Below, one piece after another: positions 7,989-20,482 of a DNA stretch of 55,178 nucleotides. The position numbers were made by a program, and so were the translations under genes. The stretch spans positions 1 through 55,178 of the forward strand of contig JAJRSK010000001.1 of NCBI GenBank assembly GCA_024278835.1, given 5' to 3'. The notes beneath the pieces are model-generated. The model ran no database searches. It was not told the origin of the DNA and saw only the letters and a list, made by a program, of their open reading frames with translations. Source of the DNA: Campylobacterales bacterium. Lineage in GTDB: Bacteria > Campylobacterota > Campylobacteria > Campylobacterales > QNZT01. Each line of letters opens with the position of its first letter. The first letter of the stretch is position 1.

Positions 7989-9287
7989 TTATTTTGTTTT
8001 TTCGCTAAAAAGTTTTGTAAATAATTTATCTTCGATGATAGCCATCTTTACTGCTGGTAACAGACCTTGATCTTCGTACTGTTTCATATACGCTTGTGGG
8101 TCTTGACCGCTTTGAATCGCCTCAAAATAAATCGTTTGCATTACTTCTTGATCATCAACAATAATTTCTTCTTTTCTTGCTAATTCATCAACGATGAATG
8201 TCAATTTCACAGAATCTTCAGAATCTGCTCTATACTCTTCACGTTTTGCTTTGACAGCATCTTCATCAGCAGTATGCTTTTTAACTTCATCTTCTTTCAT
8301 CGTATTGAGTGCATTTCTAAACGCCATATCTATCTCTTGCTCTACAATGTTTTCAGGAAGATCGATTTTGAACTCTTTTACCAATGATTCAACAAACTTA
8401 GGTTTTGTCTCTTCTTGGTAAAGTTTAGCAAGTTTTTCGTTTACTAATTGTTCTTTAATCTTCTCTTTCAACATCGCTTCTGTAGGAGCATCTTCGCCAG
8501 GTAATAACTTCTTCAATGTCTCTTCATCTAAATCGGCAGGAACTACTTTTTCTTGAATCTCTAAAAGCTTCACTTTGAACATCACATCAGCACCTGCTAA
8601 ATCAGCTGCTTGGTACTCTGCTGGGAAAGTAACATTTATCTCTTTTTCTTCATCATACTTCATACCTTCAACTTGGTCTTCGAAACCTGGGATAAAGCTG
8701 TTGCTTCCTAGTTCAAGTGTGTACGCTTCTGCTTTTCCACCAGCAAATGGCTCACCATCTTTAAAACCTTCAAAATCAATTAACACATAGTCACCTGATT
8801 TTGCAGCTCTTTTTCTCTTAAGTTTTTGGAGTGTTGCTGTAGACTTTAACATCTCTTCAAGTCTTTCTTCTTCTTCTTTAGCTGTCACTTTTGGTTTTTT
8901 AACATCAGGGATAAAGTCTTTGTACCCCTCGATAACGATTTCTGGTCTTAAAGCGATTTTGATTTCCGCATCGATGTTGCCATCTTTTTCATCAAACTTA
9001 GTCACACGAGGCTCACCGATAATCGCTGATGTATCAAGATTCAACTCTTTTAATGCACCTTCATACGCTTCACGAATCGCTTCATTTTTTGCATCTTCTG
9101 CTAATTTCGCACCATATCTTGCTTTCACTACATGTGTAGGAACCTTACCTTTTCTAAATCCATCTACCTTCATATCTTTAGCAGCCACTTGTGCAATAGT
9201 GTTTTCTTTTGCATCGATAAACGCTTTTGGAATAGTTACTTCAACTGTAGCATTTGCTGTGTCAATCTTGTTTGTCTTTATGTTCAT
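7989..9287 (-). CDS. tig: trigger factor
   Basis: This ribosome-bound chaperone and prolyl isomerase has 432 residues, the normal length. It has the ribosome-binding N domain with signature 'VDGFRKGKVP', the FKBP-like isomerase domain 'AKSGDYVLIDFEGFKDGEPF' to 'FIPGFEDQVEGM', and the long helical C-terminal arms. It heads the leftward tig-clpP-GGDEF-def-comM run. The 108-base divergent gap to the 9395 lipoprotein gene must hold its promoter. Confidence 0.97.
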   Translation of the reverse strand: MNIKTNKIDTANATVEVTIPKAFIDAKENTIAQVAAKDMKVDGFRKGKVPTHVVKARYGAKLAEDAKNEAIREAYEGALKELNLDTSAIIGEPRVTKFDEKDGNIDAEIKIALRPEIVIEGYKDFIPDVKKPKVTAKEEEERLEEMLKSTATLQKLKRKRAAKSGDYVLIDFEGFKDGEPFAGGKAEAYTLELGSNSFIPGFEDQVEGMKYDEEKEINVTFPAEYQAADLAGADVMFKVKLLEIQEKVVPADLDEETLKKLLPGEDAPTEAMLKEKIKEQLVNEKLAKLYQEETKPKFVESLVKEFKIDLPENIVEQEIDMAFRNALNTMKEDEVKKHTADEDAVKAKREEYRADSEDSVKLTFIVDELARKEEIIVDDQEVMQTIYFEAIQSGQDPQAYMKQYEDQGLLPAVKMAIIEDKLFTKLFSEKTK

Positions 9288-9394
9288 TTGTATCCTTAAA
9301 GTAATTAAAATTTAGAGAATATATCTAACTTTTGCTTTTATATAACTAATTATATGCTAACATACTCCTCAAATGACTGTATAAAGGGAATTAT

Positions 9395-10012
9395 ATGCAC
9401 AAAAACATACTACTTTTTTCTGTTTTGTTATTATTGGCAGGATGTGGAACAAAACCTATCACGGTAAAGGTAAAGCCTCAACCTACTTATAAACCTATCA
9501 CTCCTACTAAAAAATTTCAAACACCGCTAGGGCAAAAGATACAAACATCTCAAGAAATTATTGATTTAACACCCACAGAAGCAGTTGACGACACACTCAA
9601 TAGATCCAACTCAAAATCTTACGTTACGACACTTAAAACTAAAAAATTCTCTTTTTCAGATGCTGGTTTCATGAAAAATGAAGATGGTATCATTGACTTG
9701 CAAATCCTTGCTCTTGGTAAACCTCTTTTAAAACTTAAAATTTCTGATGATGTCTGTGTAGATCACTTTTGTAGAACAAAACAAGAATTTAATGCCAACT
9801 ATCTGAGTGCCGATTATCCTTATGATTTAATCAACAACGTCTTAACCTCCCAACCAATCTTTGACGGTGAAAACATGAAAAAAACAAGCAATGGTTTTAT
9901 GCAACGCATCAAATCACCCCTTTATGACATCAAGTACAAAATCTCTCCAGGGAGTATCTACTTTAAAGACTTACAAAATAAAATCATCATCAAATTAAGA
10001 GAATTACATTAA
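9395..10012 (+). CDS. putative lipoprotein of unknown function
   Basis: The 205-residue protein starts with a lipoprotein signal peptide ending in the lipobox LLAGC (Cys16), so it should be lipid-anchored in the envelope. After a proline/lysine-rich linker there is a mixed domain of about 130 residues with a CxxxxC pair ('VCVDHFCRTKQEFNANYLS'), which could form a disulfide. I do not recognise the family. AAGGGAATTAT provides the ribosome site. Its stop codon overlaps the ATG of a micro-ORF (TAATG), and nfo follows. Confidence 0.8.
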   Translation: MHKNILLFSVLLLLAGCGTKPITVKVKPQPTYKPITPTKKFQTPLGQKIQTSQEIIDLTPTEAVDDTLNRSNSKSYVTTLKTKKFSFSDAGFMKNEDGIIDLQILALGKPLLKLKISDDVCVDHFCRTKQEFNANYLSADYPYDLINNVLTSQPIFDGENMKKTSNGFMQRIKSPLYDIKYKISPGSIYFKDLQNKIIIKLRELH

Positions 10013-10098
10013 TGAAAATCTTCTCAACGATAGTTGAAGCTTTAGCTGAGAGGAATTTTCAAGGAGCTTTGCTTCTTGAAAAGGAGACAATAATATGA
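10012..10098 (+). CDS. 28-codon micro-ORF coupled to nfo (tentative)
   Basis: An ATG overlaps the stop of the preceding lipoprotein gene (TAATG), and its own TGA overlaps the nfo ATG (ATGA). The peptide is [14 protein letters not shown] followed by a short hydrophobic/charged end ([14 protein letters not shown]). It has no obvious ribosome site of its own and would depend on re-initiation. The exact stop-start contacts at both ends make it a plausible coupling peptide, but a chance frame of this size cannot be excluded. Confidence 0.4.
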   Translation: MKIFSTIVEALAERNFQGALLLEKETII

Positions 10099-10937
10099 AA
10101 TATGTAGGAGCGCATGTTAGTGCAGCTGGTGGGGTTTTTAATGCTCCACTCAATGCAAAGGCTATAGGGGCAAAGGCTTTTGCACTCTTTACCAAAAATC
10201 AACGCCAATGGAAAGCCAAGCCACTTGATGAGGAGACTATTTCACTTTTTAAAAAAAATCTTGATGAAGCTGAGATTTTGCCCAAGCATGTTCTCCCTCA
10301 TGATAGCTACCTTATCAATCTAGGTCATCCAGAAATTGAAAAAAGAGAGAAATCTTTAGATGCCTTTATAGATGAGTTACAAAGATGTGAACAACTAGGT
10401 CTTGACCGCCTTAATTACCATCCAGGAAGTCATCTGAAAAAAATCTCTACAAAAGAGTGCTTAGAATATATTTCAAACTCTATGAATACTGCACTAAAAC
10501 AGACAAATGGTGTCAAACTTGTCATCGAAAATACAGCAGGTCAGGGTAGCAATCTAGGCTTTAAATTTGAACACTTAGCCTATCTCATTGAAAACTCTAT
10601 CGATAAAGATAGGGTAGGGGTTTGCATCGATACTTGTCATATGTTTACCGCAGGCTATGATATCCGAACACGCGAAGCCTATGATAAAACATGGCAGGAG
10701 TTTGATGATATTATCGGATTTCAGTATCTCATGGGTATGCATATCAATGACTCAAAGCCAGATCTTGGCTCTCACGTAGATCGCCATGATAGTTTGGGAG
10801 AAGGGAAGATTGGACTGGATGCTTTTAGATTTTTGATGAATGATGAGAGGATGGATGATATTCCTTTAGTACTTGAGACCATTGATGATAGCATCTGGGC
10901 AGAGGAGATAAAACTTTTATATAGTTTTGTGGCGTAA
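10095..10937 (+). CDS. nfo: endonuclease IV (AP endonuclease)
   Basis: Nfo cuts DNA 5' of abasic sites in base excision repair and uses three zinc ions. The 280 residues show the family signatures: 'GAHVSAAGG', '[11 protein letters not shown]', 'NYHPGSH', '[10 protein letters not shown]', '[15 protein letters not shown]', '[20 protein letters not shown]' and 'PLVLET', which supply the zinc ligands. An AAGGAG ribosome site lies 8 bases before the ATG, so it need not rely on the upstream coding sequences. Confidence 0.96.
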   Translation: MKYVGAHVSAAGGVFNAPLNAKAIGAKAFALFTKNQRQWKAKPLDEETISLFKKNLDEAEILPKHVLPHDSYLINLGHPEIEKREKSLDAFIDELQRCEQLGLDRLNYHPGSHLKKISTKECLEYISNSMNTALKQTNGVKLVIENTAGQGSNLGFKFEHLAYLIENSIDKDRVGVCIDTCHMFTAGYDIRTREAYDKTWQEFDDIIGFQYLMGMHINDSKPDLGSHVDRHDSLGEGKIGLDAFRFLMNDERMDDIPLVLETIDDSIWAEEIKLLYSFVA

Positions 10938-10963
10938 AGATAGGCGTTTGCCTACCTTTACGC
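10932..10963. terminator. bidirectional hairpin between nfo and the 10969 lipoprotein gene
   Basis: GCGTAAAGATAGGC (10932-10945), loop GTTT, then GCCTACCTTTACGC form a 14-bp stem with one imperfect pair. It includes the nfo stop codon and lies 5 bases from the end of the convergent gene, so it can end transcription from both sides. The U-run is weak. Confidence 0.6.
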
Positions 10964-10968
10964 TATGA

Positions 10969-13476
10969 TTACTTCACACAAGTAACATAGTAGTTTTGTG
11001 TATTTGCTTGTAAACTTTTCTCATTTTGTGCTGGATCAAACCAAAAACCATAGTTACTTCCCATGCCTTGGACTCCATCTATCGTAGAAGATGACCATAC
11101 GATTGAGTTTTGTGCCTCATTCAGTAAAATTCCCGAAGTTCTTATAGTAGCAGGAGTCTCTTCTAACTCTTCGATTGTTGGCAATCTCCATCCAATGTTA
11201 TGACACATCGCCGCTGCTTCTGTTGCATTGACTCTTGTTGGTGCAACTTGCGTCCATGTTAAACCATTAAGCTCAAACACTTGTGCTATACCTGCGCTTG
11301 GAGTATCTGGTGTTGGTCTAACCGTCACAGGTTTTTCAAAAGGATTGGTTAATGTTCCATTTTCAAATGCATTTATAGTATCTGTTATCAGCGTATCCAT
11401 AGCTATTTTATTCATGGTCGCAAATGCAAATGTATTTCCTTTTTCTTGAAATTCACCTCTCCAAAGTTTACTACCACTTCCATCATCAAACATTGTGAAA
11501 AATGTTCTCTCTTTGTTATCATCACTATATCTATCATTATATGGCTTGACAACTAATGCTTGTTGATTTGTTTCTGGCAATGTGATGATTTCCCAAGAAC
11601 CGGCATCTTCTCTGACTTTAGTGCCATTACTAGTTGAAACCACTTCTGATAACTTACCTTCTGTTTTTGTTGGGTCACAGGTATACTGTCCATCTGTGCC
11701 ACGTTCACCAGCAAAGCTTAGTCCTCCAGTAAAATCTCCATTGTCAAAACTATCAAACCATTTATCACCACATTGACCAGTGATAAGTTCTCCTATAGAA
11801 TTAAAGTTTTCTATAGGTTCAGCTAACTCATAATTATCTTTAACTTGCTCTATCTTTACCATGTAGCCTTTTGCACCAGCCGGCATCACAACTCTATTTT
11901 CTAGGAATGTAGCAAAAAATGTCTCACGTGTTAAATCTTTTTCACGTGTTAGAGCTGCTGTTTGACCATATGAAGGCAGTGAAACGATACCTTTTTTATC
12001 TATAGATATGTCCATATCACCAGCTACATTTGTCCAAGTTCCTTCGATAAGTACATAGTCTGTATTTGGATTTTCATCTACATTTTCAACAAATGTTCCA
12101 CTTTCTGTATCAAATCTATACTCGTTGAAAGTTAGTTTATTGTCTGCTGTAAAAGTTACCTTTTCATAACCATTATCATGATGAGAAAGATTATAGATAC
12201 TCATCGGTGTTTCAATCTTCACTATATCATCGGAGTATTTTGCTTCTTCAGCCTCTTTTGCCTTCTCTGCTTTTTCTTTCAAAAAAAGGATTCTTGTGTA
12301 GATAGCTTTTAACTCAGCATCTGCATTATCTTTTAATCTTTCTGATTTTTCTAAAAGTACACCTGCTCTTACCTCATTTGTATAGACTGCTTTTAGTTTA
12401 TTAACTAATGCAACAGTTGGCTCTATACCTATAGCAAGTAAATCTTGCGTGATATATTTTTTTGTCCAATCAAATTCAGGTTTAAATCTATCATCCTCTG
12501 ATGAAAATACGATACCTTCGATAGCGGTACTTAAATCACCACCTTGAGCACCCTCTTCAATTTCATCCAAATTATCTTGTGTAATTGCTGCAATTTTTTC
12601 TAAATCACCATCTTCTATCTTTTCAAAAGCCAAGTCAAGATTATCGGATATTCTTTTTGCTATCAGCAACATATCTGCTGAAGACTGCCCTGGTAAAGTT
12701 GCTTGAAATAAATCTTTTTCTGCTGCTTTCTCAAAAAGTTTTTCAAGTCCTTTCTCTCCATTCATATCATCTAAACCATCTGCCAATGATGCATAGATAT
12801 CTTCCATTTTATCATTTGCATCTCTATCACTTACTTGCGCTGCAAGTAATAATGCTTCGATAGATTTTTGTACTTGAAGTGCTTTTCTGATGAGTCTGTC
12901 GTCCCCCGCAGCTTTTCTTGCCACTGGATCATGTCCTACTTCCTCTTCTTTTATCTCTAAAGCATCCGCTACTTTTTTTCTTGCATCTTTGATTTTTGCT
13001 TTGATTTGTTCTTTTGTTAAGTTTCTCTCTGCTTTTAGCGCTTTTTGAACATTTTTAGCAACGATAGTTGTAATAGGAGAGACATTTAAAAGTGCTGATC
13101 CATCATTTGGAGCCATGAGTTTACCTGTAAAGTCTTTACCTGTATCTACATCTACACCGCCAAATATAAGCAACATCGCTTCATCAAAATTTGCATTATC
13201 TCGTTGTGCTTGAGTGATTTCAAGTTTAAAAGAACCATCTGTAAGTGTTGTTGTAAGCGGTTCACTACTAGCTTGACAATATCCATCATTATTTAAATCT
13301 AAACAGACTACTGCATTTTTGAGATATCCATCGATTGCTTTACCAGAGATTGATGTTTGTTGTGTATCAACTGTGTTATCATTAGTATCATCACTTGCTG
13401 TGCTACCACAACCTGTTAACAGTGCACTAAGCACGGAAGAGACTACTATACTTTTTACTATAAGATTTCTTTTCAT
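10969..13476 (-). CDS. large surface lipoprotein with a C-terminal Lcl/DUF1566-like domain
   Basis: The 835-residue protein has a lipoprotein signal peptide with lipobox LLTGC and a Ser/Thr/Asp-rich linker. Next comes a compact domain beginning 'SGKAIDGYLKNAVVCLDLNNDGYC', typical of carboxypeptidase-regulatory-like or Ig-like beta domains in extracellular proteins. A long acidic, helical central part follows. The last 100 residues ('WTQVAPTRVNATEAAAMCHNIGWRLPTIEEL' spans this region) match the Lcl/DUF1566 C-lectin-like fold with conserved 'WRLPT'. An extracellular adhesion or binding role is likely but the ligand is unknown. It is a lone leftward gene. Confidence 0.75.
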   Translation of the reverse strand: MKRNLIVKSIVVSSVLSALLTGCGSTASDDTNDNTVDTQQTSISGKAIDGYLKNAVVCLDLNNDGYCQASSEPLTTTLTDGSFKLEITQAQRDNANFDEAMLLIFGGVDVDTGKDFTGKLMAPNDGSALLNVSPITTIVAKNVQKALKAERNLTKEQIKAKIKDARKKVADALEIKEEEVGHDPVARKAAGDDRLIRKALQVQKSIEALLLAAQVSDRDANDKMEDIYASLADGLDDMNGEKGLEKLFEKAAEKDLFQATLPGQSSADMLLIAKRISDNLDLAFEKIEDGDLEKIAAITQDNLDEIEEGAQGGDLSTAIEGIVFSSEDDRFKPEFDWTKKYITQDLLAIGIEPTVALVNKLKAVYTNEVRAGVLLEKSERLKDNADAELKAIYTRILFLKEKAEKAKEAEEAKYSDDIVKIETPMSIYNLSHHDNGYEKVTFTADNKLTFNEYRFDTESGTFVENVDENPNTDYVLIEGTWTNVAGDMDISIDKKGIVSLPSYGQTAALTREKDLTRETFFATFLENRVVMPAGAKGYMVKIEQVKDNYELAEPIENFNSIGELITGQCGDKWFDSFDNGDFTGGLSFAGERGTDGQYTCDPTKTEGKLSEVVSTSNGTKVREDAGSWEIITLPETNQQALVVKPYNDRYSDDNKERTFFTMFDDGSGSKLWRGEFQEKGNTFAFATMNKIAMDTLITDTINAFENGTLTNPFEKPVTVRPTPDTPSAGIAQVFELNGLTWTQVAPTRVNATEAAAMCHNIGWRLPTIEELEETPATIRTSGILLNEAQNSIVWSSSTIDGVQGMGSNYGFWFDPAQNEKSLQANTQNYYVTCVK

Positions 13477-13670
13477 TGGGGGAGGCTCCTTTTGCCTGGA
13501 ATTTGTTTTGTTGAATTGTCATCTTTTCAGTGAACAAAGTCCACATAAAATTCACACGCTACTAAAGCACAATACTTTGTATCGTTAGAATAAAAAGATT
13601 AATCAAATTCACAAACTAAATCGGCAAAAAGAGAGAAAAGTTTAATTATATTTTACTTTAGTTAGTTATT

Positions 13671-13946
13671 TTATACTTTACAGCCTCCACTCCCACATGA
13701 ACCACCACCGATATTGAAGCTATCATGATAGTCACAACTTCGACACTTAAACTCGACAAATGCCGTACCAGAACAGCCACCACCTTTTTGATCTACAACT
13801 TCTATCGTCTCTTGTTTGCAAGAAGGACAAATACCTTGGTTGATGAGATGTAACCTCTCACCTTTTTCACCTAAATAACGAAAATAAGCCCAAACTAAAC
13901 CACCAGCAATAAGGGTTATAAACAATAATACTAAAAACTCATACAT
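13671..13946 (-). CDS. small membrane protein with two CxxC zinc-ribbon motifs
   Basis: The 91-residue protein begins with one membrane helix (FLVLLFITLIAGGLVWAYF) and has a cytoplasmic-looking zinc ribbon made of 'CPSCKQ' and 'CRSCDYHD'. Between them lies a glycine/cysteine patch, and the C-terminus is a Gly/Ser/Cys-rich tail ('GGGSCGSGGCKV'). I do not recognise a named family. It lies 12 bases after the 13959 lipoprotein gene on the same strand, so the two probably share a transcript. Confidence 0.7.
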   Translation of the reverse strand: MYEFLVLLFITLIAGGLVWAYFRYLGEKGERLHLINQGICPSCKQETIEVVDQKGGGCSGTAFVEFKCRSCDYHDSFNIGGGSCGSGGCKV

Positions 13947-13958
13947 ACTCTATTTCCT

Positions 13959-14453
13959 CTATTTTTCTAATGCGTTTTTCAAACCATCAATCATCTCTTC
14001 AAAGATTCCTCGAAGCCCTTTTATCTTAGAAAAGATTTTCGAACCCAAACCTGTACTAAACTTTTTCGCTGTCTCGAAATAAAGTGCTTTTTTTGTCTCT
14101 CGTAGGTCTACTTTCCAGCCAGCATCTGTTTTTGTTAGCTTCGTATCAAAGTTTATCTCTATCTGATCTTTTTTATCTGTTGAAAGTAATCCCTCCAGAT
14201 ACATTGTCGTTGGCACCATGGCTTGATTTTCGTTCTCTTCTGCCTTGCCAAATGTAAATCGTCTTATTTTGATATGTTCTTGAAGTTTTACATTGTCTAT
14301 ATCTTCTAACACCACAAACTTCTTCGCATCTTCCAAGTCTTGGTTTTTTTCAGCAACCCAAAAATAATCACTAACATTCATAGGAGAGAGATGCTTAGTA
14401 GAACAGTTTGTAAAAAATAGTGCAATAAATAGTAGAGATATGATTCTTATCAT
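13959..14453 (-). CDS. putative lipoprotein of unknown function
   Basis: The 164-residue protein has a short signal peptide ending in a lipobox (FFTNC). The mature part is a mixed alpha/beta domain with 'IKIRRFTFGKAEENE' and 'INFDTKLTKTDAGWKVDLRETKKALYFE', and ends in an amphipathic, lysine-rich helix. No family is recognised. The start codon lies in a TATCATGATA palindrome at 14448-14457. The zinc-ribbon membrane gene follows on the same transcript. Confidence 0.75.
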   Translation of the reverse strand: MIRIISLLFIALFFTNCSTKHLSPMNVSDYFWVAEKNQDLEDAKKFVVLEDIDNVKLQEHIKIRRFTFGKAEENENQAMVPTTMYLEGLLSTDKKDQIEINFDTKLTKTDAGWKVDLRETKKALYFETAKKFSTGLGSKIFSKIKGLRGIFEEMIDGLKNALEK

Positions 14454-14520
14454 GATAGGTTCCTTATAGCATATTGTAGCAAAATTTTTAACAGTCTATA
14501 ATATATAGGTTAGGAAGCTA

Positions 14521-14608
14521 TGGCAGAGAGGAAGGGATTCGAACCCTCGGTGAGTTACCCCACACCCGCGTTCCAGGCGAGCGCCTTCGACCACTCGGCC
14601 ACCTCTCT
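14521..14608 (-). tRNA. tRNA-Ser (GGA anticodon)
   Basis: The minus strand gives acceptor stem AGAGAGG/CCTCTCT, D-arm, anticodon loop CTGGAAC with anticodon GGA, a long variable arm typical of serine tRNAs, T-arm GGTTCGAATCC and encoded CCA. It stands alone between the 13959 lipoprotein gene and the 14639 gene. Confidence 0.96.
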
Positions 14609-14638
14609 ATAAGGAAATGAGATTATATCATAAAAGCT

Positions 14639-15091
14639 TTAAATTAGTTTTTCTTGGCTTTCTTTAATCTCATTTTGTAGATATTCTAGGATTCTTGTTT
14701 GGGTAAGTTGTGTCTCTTCATCACCCTTAGAGCATTCTAAAAATCGACTTAATCGTTCTATATTAATCTTATCACAGAAGCGTTTTTCTTCTTTTAATTC
14801 TCTGTCGATGCTTTTTATCAGTTCATTGAGTTCCAGACCATTATGTTCGATGATTTTTTTCACATATTCTTGTGTGGTACGTGTTAAAACATCAACCCTT
14901 GCTTCATCATCTGCATATATTTCTTTTGCGATTTTATCAAGTAATTTTAATTCACACCCATCCATATGTTGATTAGCCCCTATCATAGCAGCCAATAATT
15001 TTGCACGAAATTCTAAAGAGGAGTTATGATAAACAAAGACTTCTCTAAAAAAAGAGAGAAACCATCCTTTTATTCTCCGTTTTGTTAGCAT
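14639..15091 (-). CDS. TerB-like helical protein (tentative)
   Basis: The 150-residue all-helical protein contains 'FRAKLLAAMIGANQHMDGCELKLL', followed by 'IAKEIYADDEARVDVLTR'. This arrangement resembles the TerB/TerB_C-like fold (helices with an acidic loop that can bind metal) found in envelope-stress and tellurite-resistance loci. No ter partners are nearby. It has a basic N-terminus (MLTKRRIKGWF) and no signal peptide. The family call is by pattern only. Confidence 0.55.
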   Translation of the reverse strand: MLTKRRIKGWFLSFFREVFVYHNSSLEFRAKLLAAMIGANQHMDGCELKLLDKIAKEIYADDEARVDVLTRTTQEYVKKIIEHNGLELNELIKSIDRELKEEKRFCDKINIERLSRFLECSKGDEETQLTQTRILEYLQNEIKESQEKLI

Positions 15092-15177
15092 CGTGATTCT
15101 CCTTTTATAGCTATTTAAGTTCTCTTGTTGTAAAATCCTTCTCTGATGAGAGCATTGAGGAAGTTACGGCTTTTTGA

Positions 15178-15286
15178 TTGCTCTCCTTAAGACCTATGCA
15201 ATGGTATTTTAAGATAATGCGTCAGGGTGGGAACACAGCAGCGCACCTTTTCTTATCATGTGCCGTGGGAACCTTGAGGGGGGTTT
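15178..15286 (+). ncRNA. ffs: signal recognition particle RNA (small, 4.5S type)
   Basis: The conserved SRP domain IV is visible: the apical hairpin GTG-GGAA-CAC is enclosed by the asymmetric loop CAGG/AGCAG and a TGCG/CGCA stem (about 15219-15244). Further outward the arms pair as GGTA/TGCC, CCTAT/GTGGG and CTCCTTAAG/CTTGAGGGG, giving one long rod of about 109 bases. The ends are estimated from pairing. A TGTTGTAAAAT -10-like box lies at about 15126-15136. The RNA guides Ffh to signal sequences on ribosomes. Its 3' arm overlaps the end of the convergent HD gene by about 30 bases. Confidence 0.8.
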
Positions 15287-16149
15287 AAATACCCTTCTAT
15301 CTCCATCACTAATGCATAAAAATCCACTCCACCGATATTTTTATTTTTTGACATACTTTCCATAATCTGTTTTTTACCGCTTATGAGCTCACGCGATTTC
15401 ACTCCATGAGCCAATGATAGAGATGCTTCTATATAAGCAGCAAGTTTATCACAGGCTTTAAGTGCTACACCATCAATAACATTAAACTTATCTTCATTGT
15501 AAGTATTTAAAGTATCTACTACTTTTATATTCTTTTGATAAATCTTATTTAAAAACTCATTTTTTTCACCATTACCGTATAAGCCTAAAAGATAAGAAAA
15601 CTCATTACGTATATGTTCTGGTATCAATGGTAAAATATCTTCTTCTATTTTTTGTATCTCTATGTCACCAATGATATCATCCATGCCATTTACTGAATAT
15701 TTTACAGGAGTAATGATATCTCTAGTCAATGCTTCAGGTAAATCATGGAAGAGTGCACAAAAGAAGTTATTTTCCAGTCGTGTTTTACAAGCCCCTATCT
15801 TTTTAGAGTAAAAGTATGAAAAGAGTGCTACGATGAGCATATGACCCAAAACAGATGTCTCAGGTACTCGTGGTGTCTGTGCCCAGCGTTTTTGAAATCT
15901 AAGACGTCCTGAGAGGTCTATAAAGCGTGAAAGTTTCTGCTTTAACGCTATCTTTCTCACACCTATGAGTTCATAATAGTCTTCCATCTCTTCATCGACC
16001 GCTTTTTTCACTTCATCGATGTCATTAAGAAATTGGCTTGTTTGATAGACGATAGAAAATTCCCATCGTGTAGAGATATAAGAGGCAGCTTTTAATATAA
16101 AACGCTCTTTTTTATACATCTCATCATCACGTAAAAATCTTGTGAATCT
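15256..16149 (-). pseudogene. HD-superfamily hydrolase, 3' part after an in-frame TAG
   Basis: This part holds the HD phosphohydrolase domain: 'PETSVLGHMLIVALFSYFYS' gives the first His, 'FFCALFHDLPEALTRDIITP' the HD pair, and 'ACDKLAAYIEA' the last Asp. The first ATG after the stop is at 16117-16119 (287 residues), but reading is open right up to the TAG at 16150-16152, with ten codons (RFTRFLRDDE) in between. Together with the upstream piece it would make one protein of about 408 residues following queF. The 287-residue piece could still fold as an HD domain if it is translated. Its 3' end lies inside the SRP RNA region on the opposite strand. Confidence 0.75.
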
Positions 16150-16482
16150 CTATACAAACGCCCCATCTTCAAGTTCTATAAGGCTATCATGAAGCTGTGC
16201 AATGACCCATTCATTGAGTTCTGTTTTTTTCTTTTGGAGCATCTTTCTAAACACATCAGGACGGATATCGGTCACTACAACGCGGCGTAAAAACTCAAAT
16301 ATCCCCGCTTCTACTAGTGCTGACATATCGATATCATCTTCCATTTTGGCTATAAAGTAAGCGATGATAAATTTGTGTGCTTGCTTGTCTAATTCAACCA
16401 AATCTACCATACGAGGGTAATCATTCCACCGCTGTATAGAAGCAGCGGTAAAGAAAGCTTCTATCAGTTTTGGGTTTATCAT
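16150..16482 (-). pseudogene. HD-superfamily hydrolase, 5' part ending at an in-frame TAG
   Basis: The 110-residue N-terminal piece ('IEAFFTAASIQRWNDYPR', 'ELDKQAHKFIIAYFI', 'GIFEFLRRVVVTDIRP') looks like the N-terminal domain of the HD hydrolases that follow gyrB/queF in this phylum. It ends after 'LEDGAFV' at TAG. The frame then continues without a shift into the HD domain, so a single CAG (Gln) to TAG change can explain the split. The gene starts with a 4-base overlap (ATGA) with queF, which indicates translational coupling. Confidence 0.72.
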
Positions 16483-16901
16483 GAGCGCGAAGCCTGCCCT
16501 TGGGGTATAATTAACTTGTCACTATCAATCTCTATAACCGTGTGTACATTACCTCTTGGATTAAAATCTGCTACGACTTTTAACCATTTTGGTTTTATTT
16601 TTGCTTCTATCACGTCATAGATTTCATTGGCTGAGTCTTCATGGGAAATGTTTCGTGTCATAAAAGAGTTGATATAAAGTTTAATAGCTTTGAGCTCTAC
16701 GACAAATTTATCAGGAATATACTCGATATAAATCGTCGCAAAGTCAGGATAACCAGAACGAGGGCATAGCGCCATAAATTCTGGTAAAGTTACTTTGATA
16801 ACATAGTTTTTATCATGCTTATTTGGCCAAATTTCCAAATCTTTTTCAACATCAAATTCAGAAATTTCTTGAGCGCCATATTTGAGTTCACCTGCTATCA
16901 T
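16479..16901 (-). CDS. queF: NADPH-dependent 7-cyano-7-deazaguanine reductase
   Basis: QueF reduces preQ0 to preQ1 in queuosine synthesis. This is the short unimodular form (140 residues). It has the nucleophilic Cys in 'ALCPRSGYPDFA', the NADPH-binding 'ELKAIKLYINSF' stretch with its Glu, and 'ISHEDSANEIYD'. It lies 6 bases after gyrB and overlaps the next gene by 4 bases. The start codon lies inside a TATCATGATA palindrome (16896-16905). Confidence 0.93.
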   Translation of the reverse strand: MIAGELKYGAQEISEFDVEKDLEIWPNKHDKNYVIKVTLPEFMALCPRSGYPDFATIYIEYIPDKFVVELKAIKLYINSFMTRNISHEDSANEIYDVIEAKIKPKWLKVVADFNPRGNVHTVIEIDSDKLIIPQGQASRS

Positions 16902-16907
16902 GATAAC

Positions 16908-20317
<3,410 letters not shown>

Positions 20318-20436
20318 AAATTAACCCTTTTATTATTAATAATTTATAGAAATAGTAGTAGTTTATGTTGAAAATGTGAAAACCTAAACTAAATGCCCAA
20401 ATCATAGTATATTTTAGCTTTGATAACTTTAGTATT

Positions 20437-20455
20437 CTATTCACATTTATTCACA
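20437..20455. promoter_or_regulatory. DnaA boxes in the dnaA-dnaN gap
   Basis: Two boxes in tandem, CTATTCACA (20437-20445) and TTATTCACA (20447-20455), match the epsilonproteobacterial DnaA box. The surrounding 240-base gap is AT-rich, with a T/A-rich stretch toward dnaN. It could serve as the downstream half of a bipartite oriC or as a regulatory site for dnaN. Confidence 0.7.
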
Positions 20456-20482
20456 TAATTTTACTAAACTATTTTATTTCTC

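Noticed and set aside
4353-16482. Alternative genetic code with TAA/TAG read as glutamine
   Set aside because: Both broken genes fit Gln-to-stop, but many intact genes here end in TAA or TAG followed by non-coding DNA or another start (for example purN, clpP, frr, pyrE), so general reassignment is excluded.
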